Part shown: piece by piece, positions 22,244-33,793 of the stretch
Position numbering within the stretch: position 1 is the first letter of the stretch
Layout of the letters: each line of letters starts with the position of its first letter
Assembly: GCA_021018815.1 (NCBI GenBank)
Contig: JAITYX010000104.1
Span: 1,573,501-1,637,500, forward strand
DNA: 64,000 nucleotides
Reading direction: 5' to 3'
Source: Talinum fruticosum
Taxonomy: Eukaryota; Streptophyta; Magnoliopsida; Caryophyllales; Talinaceae
Program-made: the position numbers and the translations under genes
The notes under the pieces: model-generated
Database searches by the model: none
Seen by the model: the letters and a program-made list of their open reading frames with translations, nothing else
Told to the model about the DNA's origin: nothing

Positions 22244-24790
22244 TTTAACACCCCAAATCATAATCATCCATAAAACTAATTCATAACATAACCAAATCAA
22301 ATTTAAGAACTATTTGGTAGCGGAAGCTAATATAAGCCCGGAGTGTTACCGCCGTTTCTTATAGTAGAGACAAGGCCTATACCCATACATTTCACATATT
22401 GATATATATATTATACTTATCTGCACAAGCAGTCACAAGGTTCATACATTATATACTTAAACTTAGATAGAACAAAAGTCCGTCTGTTGGTTAACACATG
22501 ATCCAAAATACATTAATCACCAAAACACGACAAGCAAGTCACTGCCCGTTCCAGCCTTTTAGGATTCTTTTTCATCCGTTTCCTTCTCCCCATGCAATTC
22601 TTGTTTAAACACCGGTTGCTTCTCTTTCCCTAAAAGAGTTTAAAACATAAAACATAAAACATAAAATGAGCGGTTGGCTCAATACGTTACCCTTGCACTC
22701 TAAAATAATTTCAAAGAGTCGGTAAGCACGCGCGTGATTTTAAATTCATTTAAAACTCAAATATTTTAGCAAAATGCACGGTTTGTGTTTCCTGTAAACT
22801 TCTCAATTTCGTTTTCAACTTCTTAAATGTTTTAGTTTCCGGCCGTCACTAGGACCCCAATTTACATGCATTTGCAGCCATGGCTTCGATTAAACGATTC
22901 GGTTAAAGTTCCCATTTATCGGGAAGGCCCAATATGTGGCCTCGATTAAACAATTCGATTGAAGTTCTCGATTATCGGGAAGGGCCCAATACAATTAATT
23001 CTGCTAGCAGACATTTATGAACAATTAATGATTAACGATTACTTAAGTCCTAAAGAATTGTAGGCCAAAATAAAAACAAAAACAATAACGTTTTACAAAA
23101 CAATTAAAATTTAACTATCTTGGAAGGGTACAAGCAATAACATACCTCGCTCGATCGTTTCCTTTTAATTTCTATTTTCTTTGCTTCCCTGAATAGCCGT
23201 TCCTATTGAATTTCTGTTTTCAAACAGAAATTTAATATTTGCATTAATAAACTTATTAGCCTTTCTTGTACCTATGTACTTTGCATTTTAATCAATTCAA
23301 TTGTCTAAACCACTAACGGGATTAAAACTCCAATTTCCTCCTTAAATCAATTCTCTCCAAAACTGTTACACTTTTAATTATATATATATCCTAACCACTA
23401 ACTCATTGATCACCTTCCAATTTAAAATTTTCAACTTCACAAAAACCACTTTCAATTTCAATAAAACCTCCCAATATATTTTCATCCATTTTTTTTCCAA
23501 ATATTAACCTAACCTAATTTGATTAATTTACCTCCCTAGCATAGCCTGTAACTTAAATCAATTTTCACACACCCAATCAATCCGTTCATGCTCGGGTAGG
23601 AAATCAAACAAGCATATTCACAATTATGCACATCCAAATTTATCTCCAATACCAATTTAGCACCTAACAACCCAAAAATCCAATTTCACATATATCCCCA
23701 TATCTCACTACTTTACAAAGTTCATCCAATTCCATCCCAACCAAACAATTCATTCATAATCATAAAAATTAAACAAGTACATTTACAATTACGAAGAAAC
23801 TCCTAATTAATTTCCAATTCCATATCAACACATAATAAACCCTAAATCCAATTTCGTTTTCTTCCACAATTCCTTCGGTTCCACCATAATCAATTCACAA
23901 CTCACATCTACTTGTCTAATTATTCAATAACAACATAAATTCGTGATTAAATTTGCTTAAAAATTAAGGATTGGAGATATACCTCAAAGTGGGTTAGATG
24001 TGAGATTGGATGGTGGTGGCGGTGGTGGAGACCCGGTGGCTCGAGCAGCGGCGTGGTGTGTTGGCTGGAGGCGTAGAGTCGGTCGAGTAGCCGAGGGTGG
24101 CCGGCGGAGGCGACGCCTGTCCCGACCAAGCGCGAGTAGCGGCAGGGCGGGCAGCCCCGCTTGATGTGAAACGAGAGGGAAGAGGGGAGAAGAAAAGGCG
24201 CCGGCAGTAGAGAGGGGAGCGGCAGTAGCATCGGCGATGGGCCGAGTGGTGGCGATGGCGGCCGGCGAGGCCTGCCGGCAGTGGCAGCGATAGCGAGGAG
24301 AGGAAAGTGAGGAAGGAGAGGTGAGAGGAAGAAAAGGAATGTGTTAGGCTTACCCCCTTCACTTATTTATTGTGCTCTACACTTCTAGCACCATCTTCCC
24401 TTTTTTTTTTTTTTTTTTGGTCCGATAAATCTTAATATTTCTTAGATTTTTACTATTTCTATTATCACATGGTTAAATATATATCACATATTTGGCTAAA
24501 TTTTATTTGCTGTTATAATAATTTCAATTTTACATATTGTTTTATTTTATTTCTTTTTACTTATTAAGTTAAATTATTCGGATTCGAAATGAAATTATTC
24601 GAACGTATATACATTTCTTAGTAAAAACGTAAATTTGTACGAATTACCCATTATTATTTACGATTATCAACTTTGTTGCATCCTTTATTTCGATTTCGTA
24701 TTGTGCGCGACTCACTGCTCTTAAACAATATTAAGACGATAAAATGCAAATTTAAAATTATTAATTACGATTAAGTTTCGAGGTGTTACA
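22244..24790 (-). repeat. Chromovirus 5' LTR, 2547 bp
   Basis: This is the longer of the two LTRs, ending in TGTAACACC on its own strand. The GC-rich block at about 24003-24350 has CGG-rich runs that generate long but meaningless ORFs on both strands. The LTR is otherwise AT-rich with A/T-runs. Confidence 0.9.
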
Positions 24791-24795
24791 ATTTT

Positions 24796-26360
24796 CACTT
24801 TCTTTCCTTCGGGATCACTAGACTCAATTTCCTCGTCTCGGGGCGTTCCTTTACCTCTTGGATTCGCCGGGCTCTCCTTTCTTCGGTTTCTTTAGCTTTA
24901 ATTTCTCTTCAACGAGCGTGGTGCAGCCATCCAAGGGTTAACTTCGGGGTTTGCAAAGGGGCAGCAGCGAGAACGACTTCTTCGGGGTTTATCTCTCTAA
25001 GTCTTAATGCTCTTTGTCGCTCGGGGTCGAATTCTATTATCCACTCTAAATAATAGGGAAAAACAATTGTATTTTCAACTTCGTCAGGTGTCGGCAGGGT
25101 CGTAGGAGTCCACAGCTTTGGAAGACCTCTCCAGTACTCGGGCCATGACCCAATCCGTTTAGAGCTACCGTGTCTTCGAATAGGTCAAAAGTCGCAGGGC
25201 GGATGCAATCCAATATCGGTATTATTTTTCTCTACCCATTTGCCACACAACACGGTATGGGAAATAATAAGTGCTCTCCTTTAGGCCCAATAGACAAATG
25301 TATGGCTGCTGTGGAGTGTGCGTTCGAATTGGGATACCTTGGTCATGACTATGATATTTAACATATTCCTCCCATCACGAAGCGGGACGATCGACTACCA
25401 CCGATGTTCGTTTCCGCTGGCAAAAGTGAGTTGCTAGGTACGTGTCCAGGCTAGGGATAGCTTTAATGAGTTTCGGATGTTTCATTAGCCAGATCCGCAC
25501 ATCACAAATGCAAAATCAAAAATTAGTGTCATGCACGGTCGGAATCTAACTTTTTAGGCCCAATAGGAGCAAAATCGAAAAAAAGAGTAGTGTCACCGAA
25601 GCAAGAATGAAAGTTAGGTTTTGGCTGTACACCGAAGGCATCTCGGCCTATCGCCGGTGTCGGACAGATGCCTTTTGGCCGGCTCCATCGCCCGGTTTAC
25701 CGTTGTTTACTTCCATTTGTTTTAGTTCTTACCTGCAATAATAGGGGCTACCGCGGAAATTCTGTTCGGCATCGGCTTCAACTCAGTCTAAGCCAATGAT
25801 TGTTTTAGCTACTATTAATAGAGTTAAGGAGCAGTAATCCTCTAAGCTGTTTCACCGGACTTAGCACGACGCCGGTGCCAGGTCCTCGTGACCCCTACTA
25901 GTAGGAATCCCCTATCAGGTATGTGAGTATGCCTCGCCGTCTTGGGATAATAATAGACTCAGCATAAGCATACACGTTGCGGTAATGCTTCATTAGATTA
26001 GTTAAGCTAACCCGATTCCCAATAAGGATCCACCCCATATGCTTTCTACTCGGTTTTAGAAGATATTGGTACTTTTTATGGAGATTTTGTGAGGATTTCA
26101 GCACAACTGGTTTTGTCCACCTAAAATTACCTAGTGTTTCGTCAAACTCTTCAGGCAGGGGACACAGTTCCTTATCCCCGAACCTAAAAACATGGTAATG
26201 ATGGTCCTAGTAAGCTACAGCGGCCCTTAGGAAAGGCGAGTAAATTTTCATCCGATGAATGCTGAAGAGGACATTTAGCCCATAATTGGTTAATCCCGAT
26301 CTATCCATATTACTCATCTCATGCATCCATTGGGTTAATTCAGTCATGAAATCCATGCTT
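24796..26360 (-). pseudogene. Antisense DUF7745 / plant-mobile-like gene in the Tat element
   Basis: This minus-strand coding region lies within the Tat element, opposite to gag-pol. It opens near 26360-26200 (MDFMTELTQWMHEM) and has the core VFRFGDKELCPLPEEFDETL near 26193, with an F-W-D/Y-W-D lead as in the DUF7745 family of retroelement-borne plant proteins. Next come NLHKKYQYLLK and IPRRRGILTYLIGD near 26090-25900, a long poorly conserved middle, YYLEWIIEFDP near 25055, and a charged C-terminus ending across the chromovirus. A TAG at 26209-26207 replaces the expected Trp. Its role is unknown; related plant mobile domain proteins act in nuclear gene silencing or expression (family knowledge). 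The domain name is my recognition without a search. Confidence 0.6.
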
Positions 26361-26399
26361 TTATGAAGGATATTCTGCAGCTAGGCGGAGGCTTTTTGT

Positions 26400-26861
26400 G
26401 GGTGTATTTCTTGTTGCACCGAGCAGTCGTATTTATAGGCGTTTTCCTAAAGTTCTTCGAATCCTATTCTGATTAAAGCAGCAAATTGCTACAGTCCTTG
26501 TAGGACTCGTAGATGGCCAGCCTTGGGCCCACCTCCGGGCTAGCCTATTTTGTGTTTTCTTGCAGGCCCGAGCAGTCCTTGGTTGTTTTGGTTTCTCGTC
26601 CTAGTCCACGGAGCGCACATTACTTGGACTATTATTTTTCTTTTTATTATTTTCTTTTAGGAGGGATGGAGGCTAGTGCACCTTTTTAAAATTTTTGTCT
26701 TCGTTATTTTTCCTAAGTTTTGTACATCATATTAAATAAAAAATGCATTTTTAGAATCGAGTCTGGCATTTCATCTCATTGCATAAGAATCTTTATTACA
26801 AAATAAAAATAAGCACCCTACAAGAGGTCCATTAATCAACAATAGTGGACGCAACAAGGAA
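26400..26861. other. Spacer between the two antisense genes
   Basis: This is non-coding, with a T/A-rich stretch at 26620-26720. It probably holds the 3' end of the PMD gene and the promoter of the DUF7745-like gene, but I see no clear TATA box or terminator. Confidence 0.4.
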
Positions 26862-29377
26862 TCATCTATGTATCATATTCGAGTCATCATTGAAGATATA
26901 ATTCCAGAAGTCCTCCAAGACAGATGTCAAGAATCGGCCACCTACATCACCTTGGTATGAATCGCCTACTTGGTCCCAAGACTTAGGAGCCCCATGTGAT
27001 GGTCCGCTATAAGAAGATCGAGGGAAGTAAAGAGGGCTCCTGTGTCGATCAAAGACTTGCAAGGGTATGATGTTCAAGCTCTCCTCAGAGAAATCTTGGC
27101 TCCCATCGGACACACTCCTACGATGAGTACGCCGCAAAGAACGATGTGACGAGCCTTGTCTAGCATTACTACTAGAAGGCATTTGTTGCCCATAAGTTTG
27201 GATGATGTCTCGGGTGCACCAGGTAGACTACTGGAAGGACTGGTTCTCGAGCAGTGACTCTACAAGATCATGGAAGCGATTAGAAAATCACTAAAAGTTC
27301 AAAGAACTTAGCACTACACTAATTGAGGACTTACTCGAGAAGTAGAGAATGATCGACCGATAAAGAAATTTTGGATTCCACGAAGAACCGACTAAAATCT
27401 GATGGATATGGTTCTAGATTATTCCTGGTCGTACTTCAAAGTTTATTCGATATTAGCAACGAGGAAGATACTTTCAGCACATAACTAAAAGGAAAAGAGC
27501 ACATAACTCTTACCCCTCGCCAATTTCTAGGAAAGGGATTCCCAACACATTCCTCTTGCGGAATTTCAGGGATGGTGACGAAACGAGGAGTTCCCCGAGC
27601 ATAGTAACATCCACATTGAGACTCGAGATGTGAATATCAGCAGGAGTGAGCTGCAAAAGAAGGATGGTGATTAATTTTCATACAAGAAATTCAAGAGAGG
27701 AGTTGAGCACTTACTAGTTGGGTCATGATGTGAGACGCGTGATGGGTGTGGGAGGTATGTAAATTCAGCAGTGAGGTAAACGGATACCCCACCATCATCG
27801 TCGCTTGCTTAGCCAGAGCAAAAGAACGAAAATAGAACATGGTCGAAGAAGGATCGACAGGAACAAATGGAGGCCATGTGTTAACGCGAATTTGAGGAGT
27901 AACCCTTTCCCGAAGACACCAACAAAATCCAAAAGGACCTTCAAACAAGATCCTTCTTTCACTCAATTCCTGGGCCACAAGGATATTTTGAGGAAGTTGG
28001 AGTTGGGCCCAAGGATGGAAGTTGGCCTACATACAAAAATTATCAGGAAATCAACAAGCAAGAATGAGAAACAATAAGAAAATGGACAAAAAACTGTGGA
28101 TATAGGGGCTGGATTGCACCACGGGAGGCCCTACAGGCAGTGGTCGAGGTTGTGGGCATGACCAGAATGCTGAAAGTGTGCTGAAAAGCTCGTTTAGCCT
28201 ATTTTGGAGCAAATTTTGAGAGTAGAAGTAACGTAATGAGTTAACGTGGTTGAGGGCTGACCTCAGAAAGCCTATCTCATGTATTTTGGTTCGCTCTAGA
28301 TTTATTTTAGCCCATGATATGGACACTAGGAACGCAGGCCCATTCGTTGAGCCAAGAGAGAGATGCAGAAAGTATTCGTACAACCACGGCTATAGTTTAA
28401 CAAGTCAAGTAAATCTTTTTATCCACACAAGATGAAAAGTGAATATTAAAGAAAGGAAAATTGTGAGCATACCTCAATGATTTTTCATAAAGCTGTTTAA
28501 AGGAAGGTAGTTGGTAGAATCTGATTCTGGCCTTGTATGCCTTACACCGGCACGATGACTTCTAATGAGGCAAATATATGAGGGAGTACCCCAATTAAGC
28601 TCCTTTATTCTGTCAAGATCCACTAGGTTCACCAAATAGTGAACATGAACCTTGGCAGCCTAATTCGAAAAGAGAACCATGCTCAAGAGAAGAGCAAGCA
28701 TGACTTTCACTTGTTGTGGAGAATGTTGAGGCCAAAAGCTTAGTCTCAAAAGCCTCACAAAGAATGGTATATTTGAAATGATTATTATGTGGAAATCTGT
28801 CGGCTACGAGACAAAAGAGCTGACGAAGGTAGTCACGATTTTTATACAAATTCCGGTCATAAGTTAAAGGCTCCCCGAAAAGCCTAAACCGGATAAAATA
28901 GCGAAATCAAAAGGAGTTATTTTCATCTTACCAAAGGTCGTGTTGGTGGTATCCCAAAACCGCTCATTGATGGCTCTAATAGGATCCCTCTCTCTCTTAC
29001 CAATGAGATGGCATAAAGCGATGTAGAGAGGTCCAAACCCAGCATTATACATGACGTTCTCGAGAGGAAAGTGCATCCTCTCACAGGTCTCCATGAACTT
29101 TGGAATGGCTCCACTGCTTCGAATTGAGCCTTTATGCAAAACAAAATCTAACAAGATTTTGGTTAAAACTTTACTCTAAATGAGCAAATGAAGAGGTTTA
29201 AGCTAATTAGCTTACCGAAGAGGAGATAGCAAGTGAGGAAACATGATTTTCAACTTCAACTAGAAGATCACTTGGGTCCCACTTATTTTGCGGATGCCAT
29301 TCACGCTTAAGGAAAGAGTATTGAGTAAGACTCTCAGCTCTAGTTCTTCCCACAGGATGAGCCTTTCTTTTAGGCAT
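26862..29377 (-). pseudogene. Antisense plant mobile domain (PMD) gene in the Tat element
   Basis: The gene is on the minus strand with start at 29377 (MPKRKAHPVGRTRAESL). Exon 1 ends at 29216 before a GTAAG donor. The domain continues at about 29129-28864 (TCERMHFPLENVMYNAGFGP, then ALCHLIGKRERDPIRAINER, FWDTTNT, ITPFDFAILSGLGF). Further blocks are YKNRDYLRQLF near 28846, VNLVDLDRIKELN near 28630, GPAFLV near 28340, LFEGPFGFCW near 27948 and VDPSSTMFY near 27860. The last exon is 27182-26862. FWDTTNT...TPFDFA is the plant mobile domain (aminotransferase-like) signature. The likely acceptor does not join in frame, and the copy has stops. PMD proteins such as MAIN/MAIL1 are nuclear and affect transposon silencing; function here is unknown. 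Confidence 0.75.
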
Positions 29378-29771
29378 TTTTGGAAATAAGGAATTCTTAA
29401 GAACAAACTAGCTTTTTTGGAACACTTTTATCCGTCTATTTTGACTGAATTATTCAAGTAAAAACACTAATCTTTTGTCAATACAATTATACACTAGCAA
29501 GCATGCTAGCATAACAGATTATTTATCCAAGCTTCAGATCAAAAGATGATCAAAGTTTCAGCATCAACACATGCCAAGCTTCAGGCTCGATCAAGCTAAG
29601 CTTAGGATCCTTGACCGAACTTCAAAACGCATGCATCGCGATCAAGTTCATGTCTCACTTTGGAGTTCAGGTTTGACTACAACTAATTCCAAGCATCACA
29701 CAATGCCTTATGAAATCGAGGTAAGTATCCTTTAGTGTCTACTTTGACCCTTCGTCTTTATACACTCGGTC
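29378..29771. other. Spacer between PMD start and polypurine tract
   Basis: This is the upstream region of the antisense PMD gene and the 3' untranslated part of the Tat sense transcript. No ORF or tandem repeat is evident. Confidence 0.45.
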
Positions 29772-29785
29772 AAAGTGGGGGATAA
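29772..29785 (+). other. Tat element polypurine tract
   Basis: AAAGTGGGGGATAA lies immediately before the 3' LTR start TGTAGACACC. It serves as the plus-strand DNA primer. Confidence 0.75.
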
Positions 29786-29786
29786 C

Positions 29787-31095
29787 TGTAGACACCTAAA
29801 AAGTGTCGTCCTTTATCTCGTTATTTTTATGTTTTGTTTTGTCGGCCCAATGATGATAATCATGACTCCTGTTTGTGGATTTGGATTCTGGACTGTGATC
29901 GATTCGTGCAAGAAGCTAGTAAACCACAAAGAACACCCAGCACCACTTAAATAGCCTTTTGGCTTAGGTCGGTCCACAAATCCTCTTTTCTTTCGGACCG
30001 TCCAAGAGCCGGGATGAGCCTTTAGAGATTGTGGAGTCCCATGATGTGTGCCAGGAAATTCCAAGTGCAGAATACCGCATTCTACTTGCGTCCAAGTCAG
30101 ATAAGGAGTTGAAGACCTGAAGATGATGTTAAATCATTGCATTTCATGATCATGAGCATCAAAGTGCTGCGTTTTGAGCTTCACGAGGCTAGAAGCTCTT
30201 TCCCTACGTCGTGAGGCCGGTGCTCGCCTTCTAGAAGCCTGGTGGAATGCTATGTTTTGAGCTTAGAGAGTCCTCCGAGGCATAACTAGGGCATGAAACC
30301 CTAGGAGGTTCCAGTTGGCCAACGCCCGCCTTCTCCATTTTAACCGGTTCTATCCAGTTTTATCATCTTCTGACCCAGTTCTATCTCTTAAGGATTTGGC
30401 CCGGTTTTCTTTCAATTGTTTGGATGGCTTAATGGAGACAAACCTTAGGTCATTTGTGACCTAGGTCCTCTCCTATAAATAGAGACGTATGGCTGTCATT
30501 CCCATACAGACTTCTTGCCTTAGCATCATGCTTCAAAAAAGCTAACCAGAATACTCTCATCTAAATGTTACTATGTCAAAGTTGATCTTGAACATTCATC
30601 TTTTCTACTAACTACTTGTTGAATTCGTGCAAATAGCTAAAGAATATTCGATTATTCTTATCTCTGGGCACTCATTCAACTGATCATTACTAGACCCTAA
30701 ACTCGATTCACAACTAGCCCTTTTCTTCAGATTCTCATCATTGCATCGAGAAATCCTGTGAGGAGATCCAGATCAGCAAGGTGGCACAACCTGAGGGACA
30801 CCAATCTGGCCCTAAACCCTCACGGCAGAACCAAAACCCTAATGTTATTTATTCCTTAATTAGAAAATAAGATCACGAGAATTTTAAAAATAGTTCCTAA
30901 AATAAAATGATTAATAAAATTGCCAATCAAATCTAGTTTAATTTATTTCAACTCGATTTAATAAAATTCAAAAACCTTAATCAAAGGTTCATCCCTACAT
31001 TCTAAAATCAACTTTCTAAAAGCATCTTCAAAATCAATCCTTAAAAAAAGAGACCCGACACAAGTGGGGAAGCTCGGCCAGCCGTGGTTCCTACA
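29787..31095 (+). repeat. Tat element 3' LTR, 1309 bp
   Basis: It starts TGTAGACACC and ends GGTTCCTACA. It is collinear with the 5' LTR apart from the missing block of about 660 bp. A TATA-like CTATAAATAGA lies at about 30475. The following five bases, ATGGC, match the left flank ATGGT at four of five positions. Confidence 0.9.
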
Positions 31096-32225
31096 ATGGC
31101 AAATGATGAATTATATTTATATATTACCCTAACTCTTAGTTCATCTAAAGATAGATACAAATATAATTGAAACATACTGAATATTAGACTTAAAAATTCC
31201 ATTTAATTAGTTTAAGGATATTCAAGTGTTTTATTTAAATTAATTTATATCCTTGACTAATCTTGGACCAAAATATTTTTATAATTTGAGTACCACTTTG
31301 ATTTGTTTTTGCAGGTTCATAAAAGTGTTTTAATCTCAATTTGAAAAGAAAAAACAACCGCCTTCTAACCGTTAAACACCAGCAGACGGAAAAGCCACAT
31401 TTTTAGGATGGCTCGGACATCGTGTCAATGTTGTTTGTTTCCATTTATGGTAAACTTCAACTTTGAGTCTAATAGTTGTTTCCACCCTAGTTTTCAGTCT
31501 TAACAAATGGGTTGGATTACTTTTTAGCGAAGGACTAATGCACAATGTCTATCTTCACAACGGTTCTATTTCGAGGGACTCAAACTATCCATTACAATGG
31601 CTAGTGAACCTTCTCGGTCAAGATCAAGCACAATTGTTTTGTTGATTATAAATAGAAGCCACTTTACAAGACTTATAAGATTGCTCGGAACTCAACTCTC
31701 AACTCATATAACTCAATCTTTCTAGCTTTCAACTATGTACTTAGTTTTTTCTTAACTTCGAGTTGAAACAAGAAGTATTATAATCAATTACATTCTTACT
31801 TACTCAATTATTGTGTTATTTCCCTTGATTGAGCTGTAAGGGGTAACTCGGTTCGATTGTACATAGCTATAAGGGGTAACTCGGTTAGGAAGTACTAGGA
31901 CGGATAAAAGATCTTACGTGATCTGGGAAAATTTGTATTGAATTGTCTAAGGAAACAATTCAAAGAGTCAATCATTGTATTTCATGGATTCAAAATAGTG
32001 GTTTTGGCTTGGTATTAGGACTGATAACTATCGTGGTTTTCTGCCCTGAGAGGATTTCCACGTAAAATATTTTGTTCTTATCTTTCTTAGTATAATCTAG
32101 ACTTAGTTCCTTATTTTTGAGTTCTAACTTTTATCTAAATTTTATAATTCTGCAAAATTTCCTTCTCACCCTATTCAACCCCCTCCTCTCTAGGGTGATT
32201 CAGTCTCTTTGAGCTCAAACCTTCA
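31096..32225 (+). repeat. Copia family A LTR, right part (solo LTR)
   Basis: This is the continuation of the LTR begun at 6823. Blocks shared with the reverse complement of 1352-2676 include AATCTTGGACCAAA near 31258, AGGAAGTACTAG near 31889, GGATTCAAAATAGTGG near 31985 and the end AAACCTTCA at 32217-32225. Sequence divergence is clearly higher than between the copies at 1352 and 42066, so it is an older or different subfamily copy. Confidence 0.75.
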
Positions 32226-32230
32226 ATATA

Positions 32231-32990
32231 CACTCCAAGTTTCTCCATTTAAATAAATAGGAATCTTTATGGGTACTTCTAGAATGGCAAGGGCTTAAGG
32301 CAAGGAGATCCCATATCTCCCTTATATTTGTACTTGTTATAGAGTAGTTAACAAGAGCCACTTAAGTTGCCATAAATTGAAGGAGTTCAAATATCACCAT
32401 GGGTGCAAGAAGTTGAAACCGAGTTCTTTAAGATTTGCTGATAATTTATTATTTTTTATAAGGATGACTTACAAAGTATAAGATGTTTACCAGCTGTTTT
32501 TCAACACTTCTCAAAAGTTTCAGGACTTGAAGCCAATCTAGATAAATCCCAAATCCCAATAGCTAGAGTAAGTGACAAGGATACACAACTGCTAGAAGAT
32601 ATGACAAGGTATCAAAGAGGAGACATACCCTTCAGGTACCTAAAAGTACCCATGAAAGCACAGAAATTGAGTAAACATGAATGCCAAGTACTAGTAAACA
32701 AAATAACAACAAGATTGAGGGCTTCGCCGATGAATAGACTATCTTATGTTGGCAAAGTGTTATTGATCAATTTAGCCTTACTTAGCATATTTACCTGTTG
32801 GTGCCAAATGTTTATAATACCAAAAGTAGTTTTAAAAGAAGTGAATGTCCTTCGTAGACTATTCCTATGGGGAGCAAGCACCGAGAAAAGGAAAATTGTC
32901 CCTATTGCCTCGACTACCTTATGCCTACCAAAAGTAGAGGGAGAACGGGGATTCATGACAGCAACAAAAGGAACACTACCATGGTCTTTA
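32231..32990 (+). pseudogene. LINE reverse transcriptase, C-terminal half
   Basis: It begins TPSFSI, then GLRQGDPISP near 32293. Near 32435 an F-A-D-N-L-L block replaces the catalytic F-A-D-D, so the second catalytic Asp is lost. FRYLKVPMKAQKLS near 32631 corresponds to the YLG-P-L motif of L1-type RTs, and RLSYVGKVLLINLALLS near 32738 to the thumb/connector. Frameshifts lie between 32340 and 32600. Confidence 0.8.
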
Positions 32991-33289
32991 AGTTAGTATG
33001 GGATATTGCACAAAAAGAGGATAACCTATAGGTGAAATAGGTGAATCGAGTACTATATGAAAGTGGACACAATATGGCACTCGCAAACCAATCAAATGTC
33101 AGTTGGTAGTGGAGGAAAATACTTAAAACTAAAGAGCTGATGATGCCAGGTGTGAATACCAACAACTTCATATGGCTGCAAACAAACAATAAGGAATATA
33201 CAACTAAGAGAAGTTAGGAGCTAATCAGGCACGAGAGAAGTGAAGGTAAACTGGTATAACCTGGTGTGGAGTAAGCCCAAAATCCTAAA

Positions 33290-33640
33290 TGTACCATTGT
33301 CTTCTAGTTAGTACAACACCAAAGACAAAATGACTAAGGATAGCGTAAGAAGGCCGGGAAATACTGTTGAGGCTGATTGTGTGCTCTGTGATCATGGACT
33401 AGAGACACATCAGCATCTATTCTTTGAAATTATATGAATAAAGTTGTTTTAGCTGAACATGCTAAATGGCTACAGATCGAGTCCATATCGGGACAATTGC
33501 AATATGAGATTAATCAAGCTAGAGGTAAGGCAAAGCAAAACGGGATGATAAGATTATGTGTGGTTACAAGTATATATAACTCGCTGTAGGAAAAGAAATA
33601 AAAGAATATTCTTAAATACAAGCAAGGAGGCTCAAATCGT
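33290..33640 (+). pseudogene. LINE C-terminal zf-RVT-like region
   Basis: Fragments S-T-K-D-K-M near 33322, ADCVLCDHGLETHQHLFFE near 33373 and R-K-R-N-K-R-I-F near 33590 match the C-terminal zinc-binding module (C-x-x-C...H-x-x-x-x-C) of plant L1 elements. The last Cys is not preserved. Confidence 0.7.
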
Positions 33641-33793
33641 AGTCAAGGATAATGGTAAATTGATAATTAGCAAATGTAGACCTTAAAGCTGTGTTGATCT
33701 AATCTAGGGTATGCCCTGAGTATTTATAATGTTTAGATTCTATGATCAATGAAAGTTATCTAACCTTTCACCAATAAAAACAATTGTCTATGA

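Larger units (their letters stand above)
16074..24790 (-). mobile_element. Chromovirus (Tekay-like) Ty3/Gypsy element, nested
   Basis: This minus-strand LTR element is inserted in the Tat element with a perfect 5-bp duplication, ATTTT at 16069-16073 and 24791-24795. LTR termini are TGTAACACC and a diverged GGGCGTTATA/GGTGTTAAA. On the minus strand the order is 5' LTR (right), tRNA-Met primer site, gag, protease, RT, RNase H remnant, chromodomain-like end, polypurine tract, 3' LTR (left). The internal part is only about 4.2 kb and most of integrase is missing. The C-terminal chromodomain-like block marks it as a chromovirus. Confidence 0.85.
7116..31095 (+). mobile_element. Tat-lineage Ty3/Gypsy retrotransposon with antisense genes (host of a nested chromovirus)
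   Basis: This is a complete but decayed LTR element: 5' LTR, tRNA-Arg type primer-binding site, gag, protease, RT remnant, two RNase H domains, integrase, two antisense genes, polypurine tract and 3' LTR. LTR termini are TGTAGACACC and GGTTCCTACA/TGCA. Flanks are ATGGT (7111-7115) and ATGGC (31096-31100), a 5-bp duplication with one mismatch. A chromovirus fills 16074-24790, so the element itself is about 15.3 kb. The primer site, the second RNase H and the antisense 3' genes together mark the Tat/Retand lineage (established features of that lineage; the assignment is inference). Confidence 0.85.
32231..33778 (+). mobile_element. L1-type LINE, 3' part
   Basis: This resumes the LINE after the nested block: RT C-terminal half, connector, zinc-binding C-terminus and a short 3' untranslated region. 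It ends in AATAAAAA at the 15-bp target duplication (33779-33793). The poly(A) tail is short or eroded. Confidence 0.85.
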
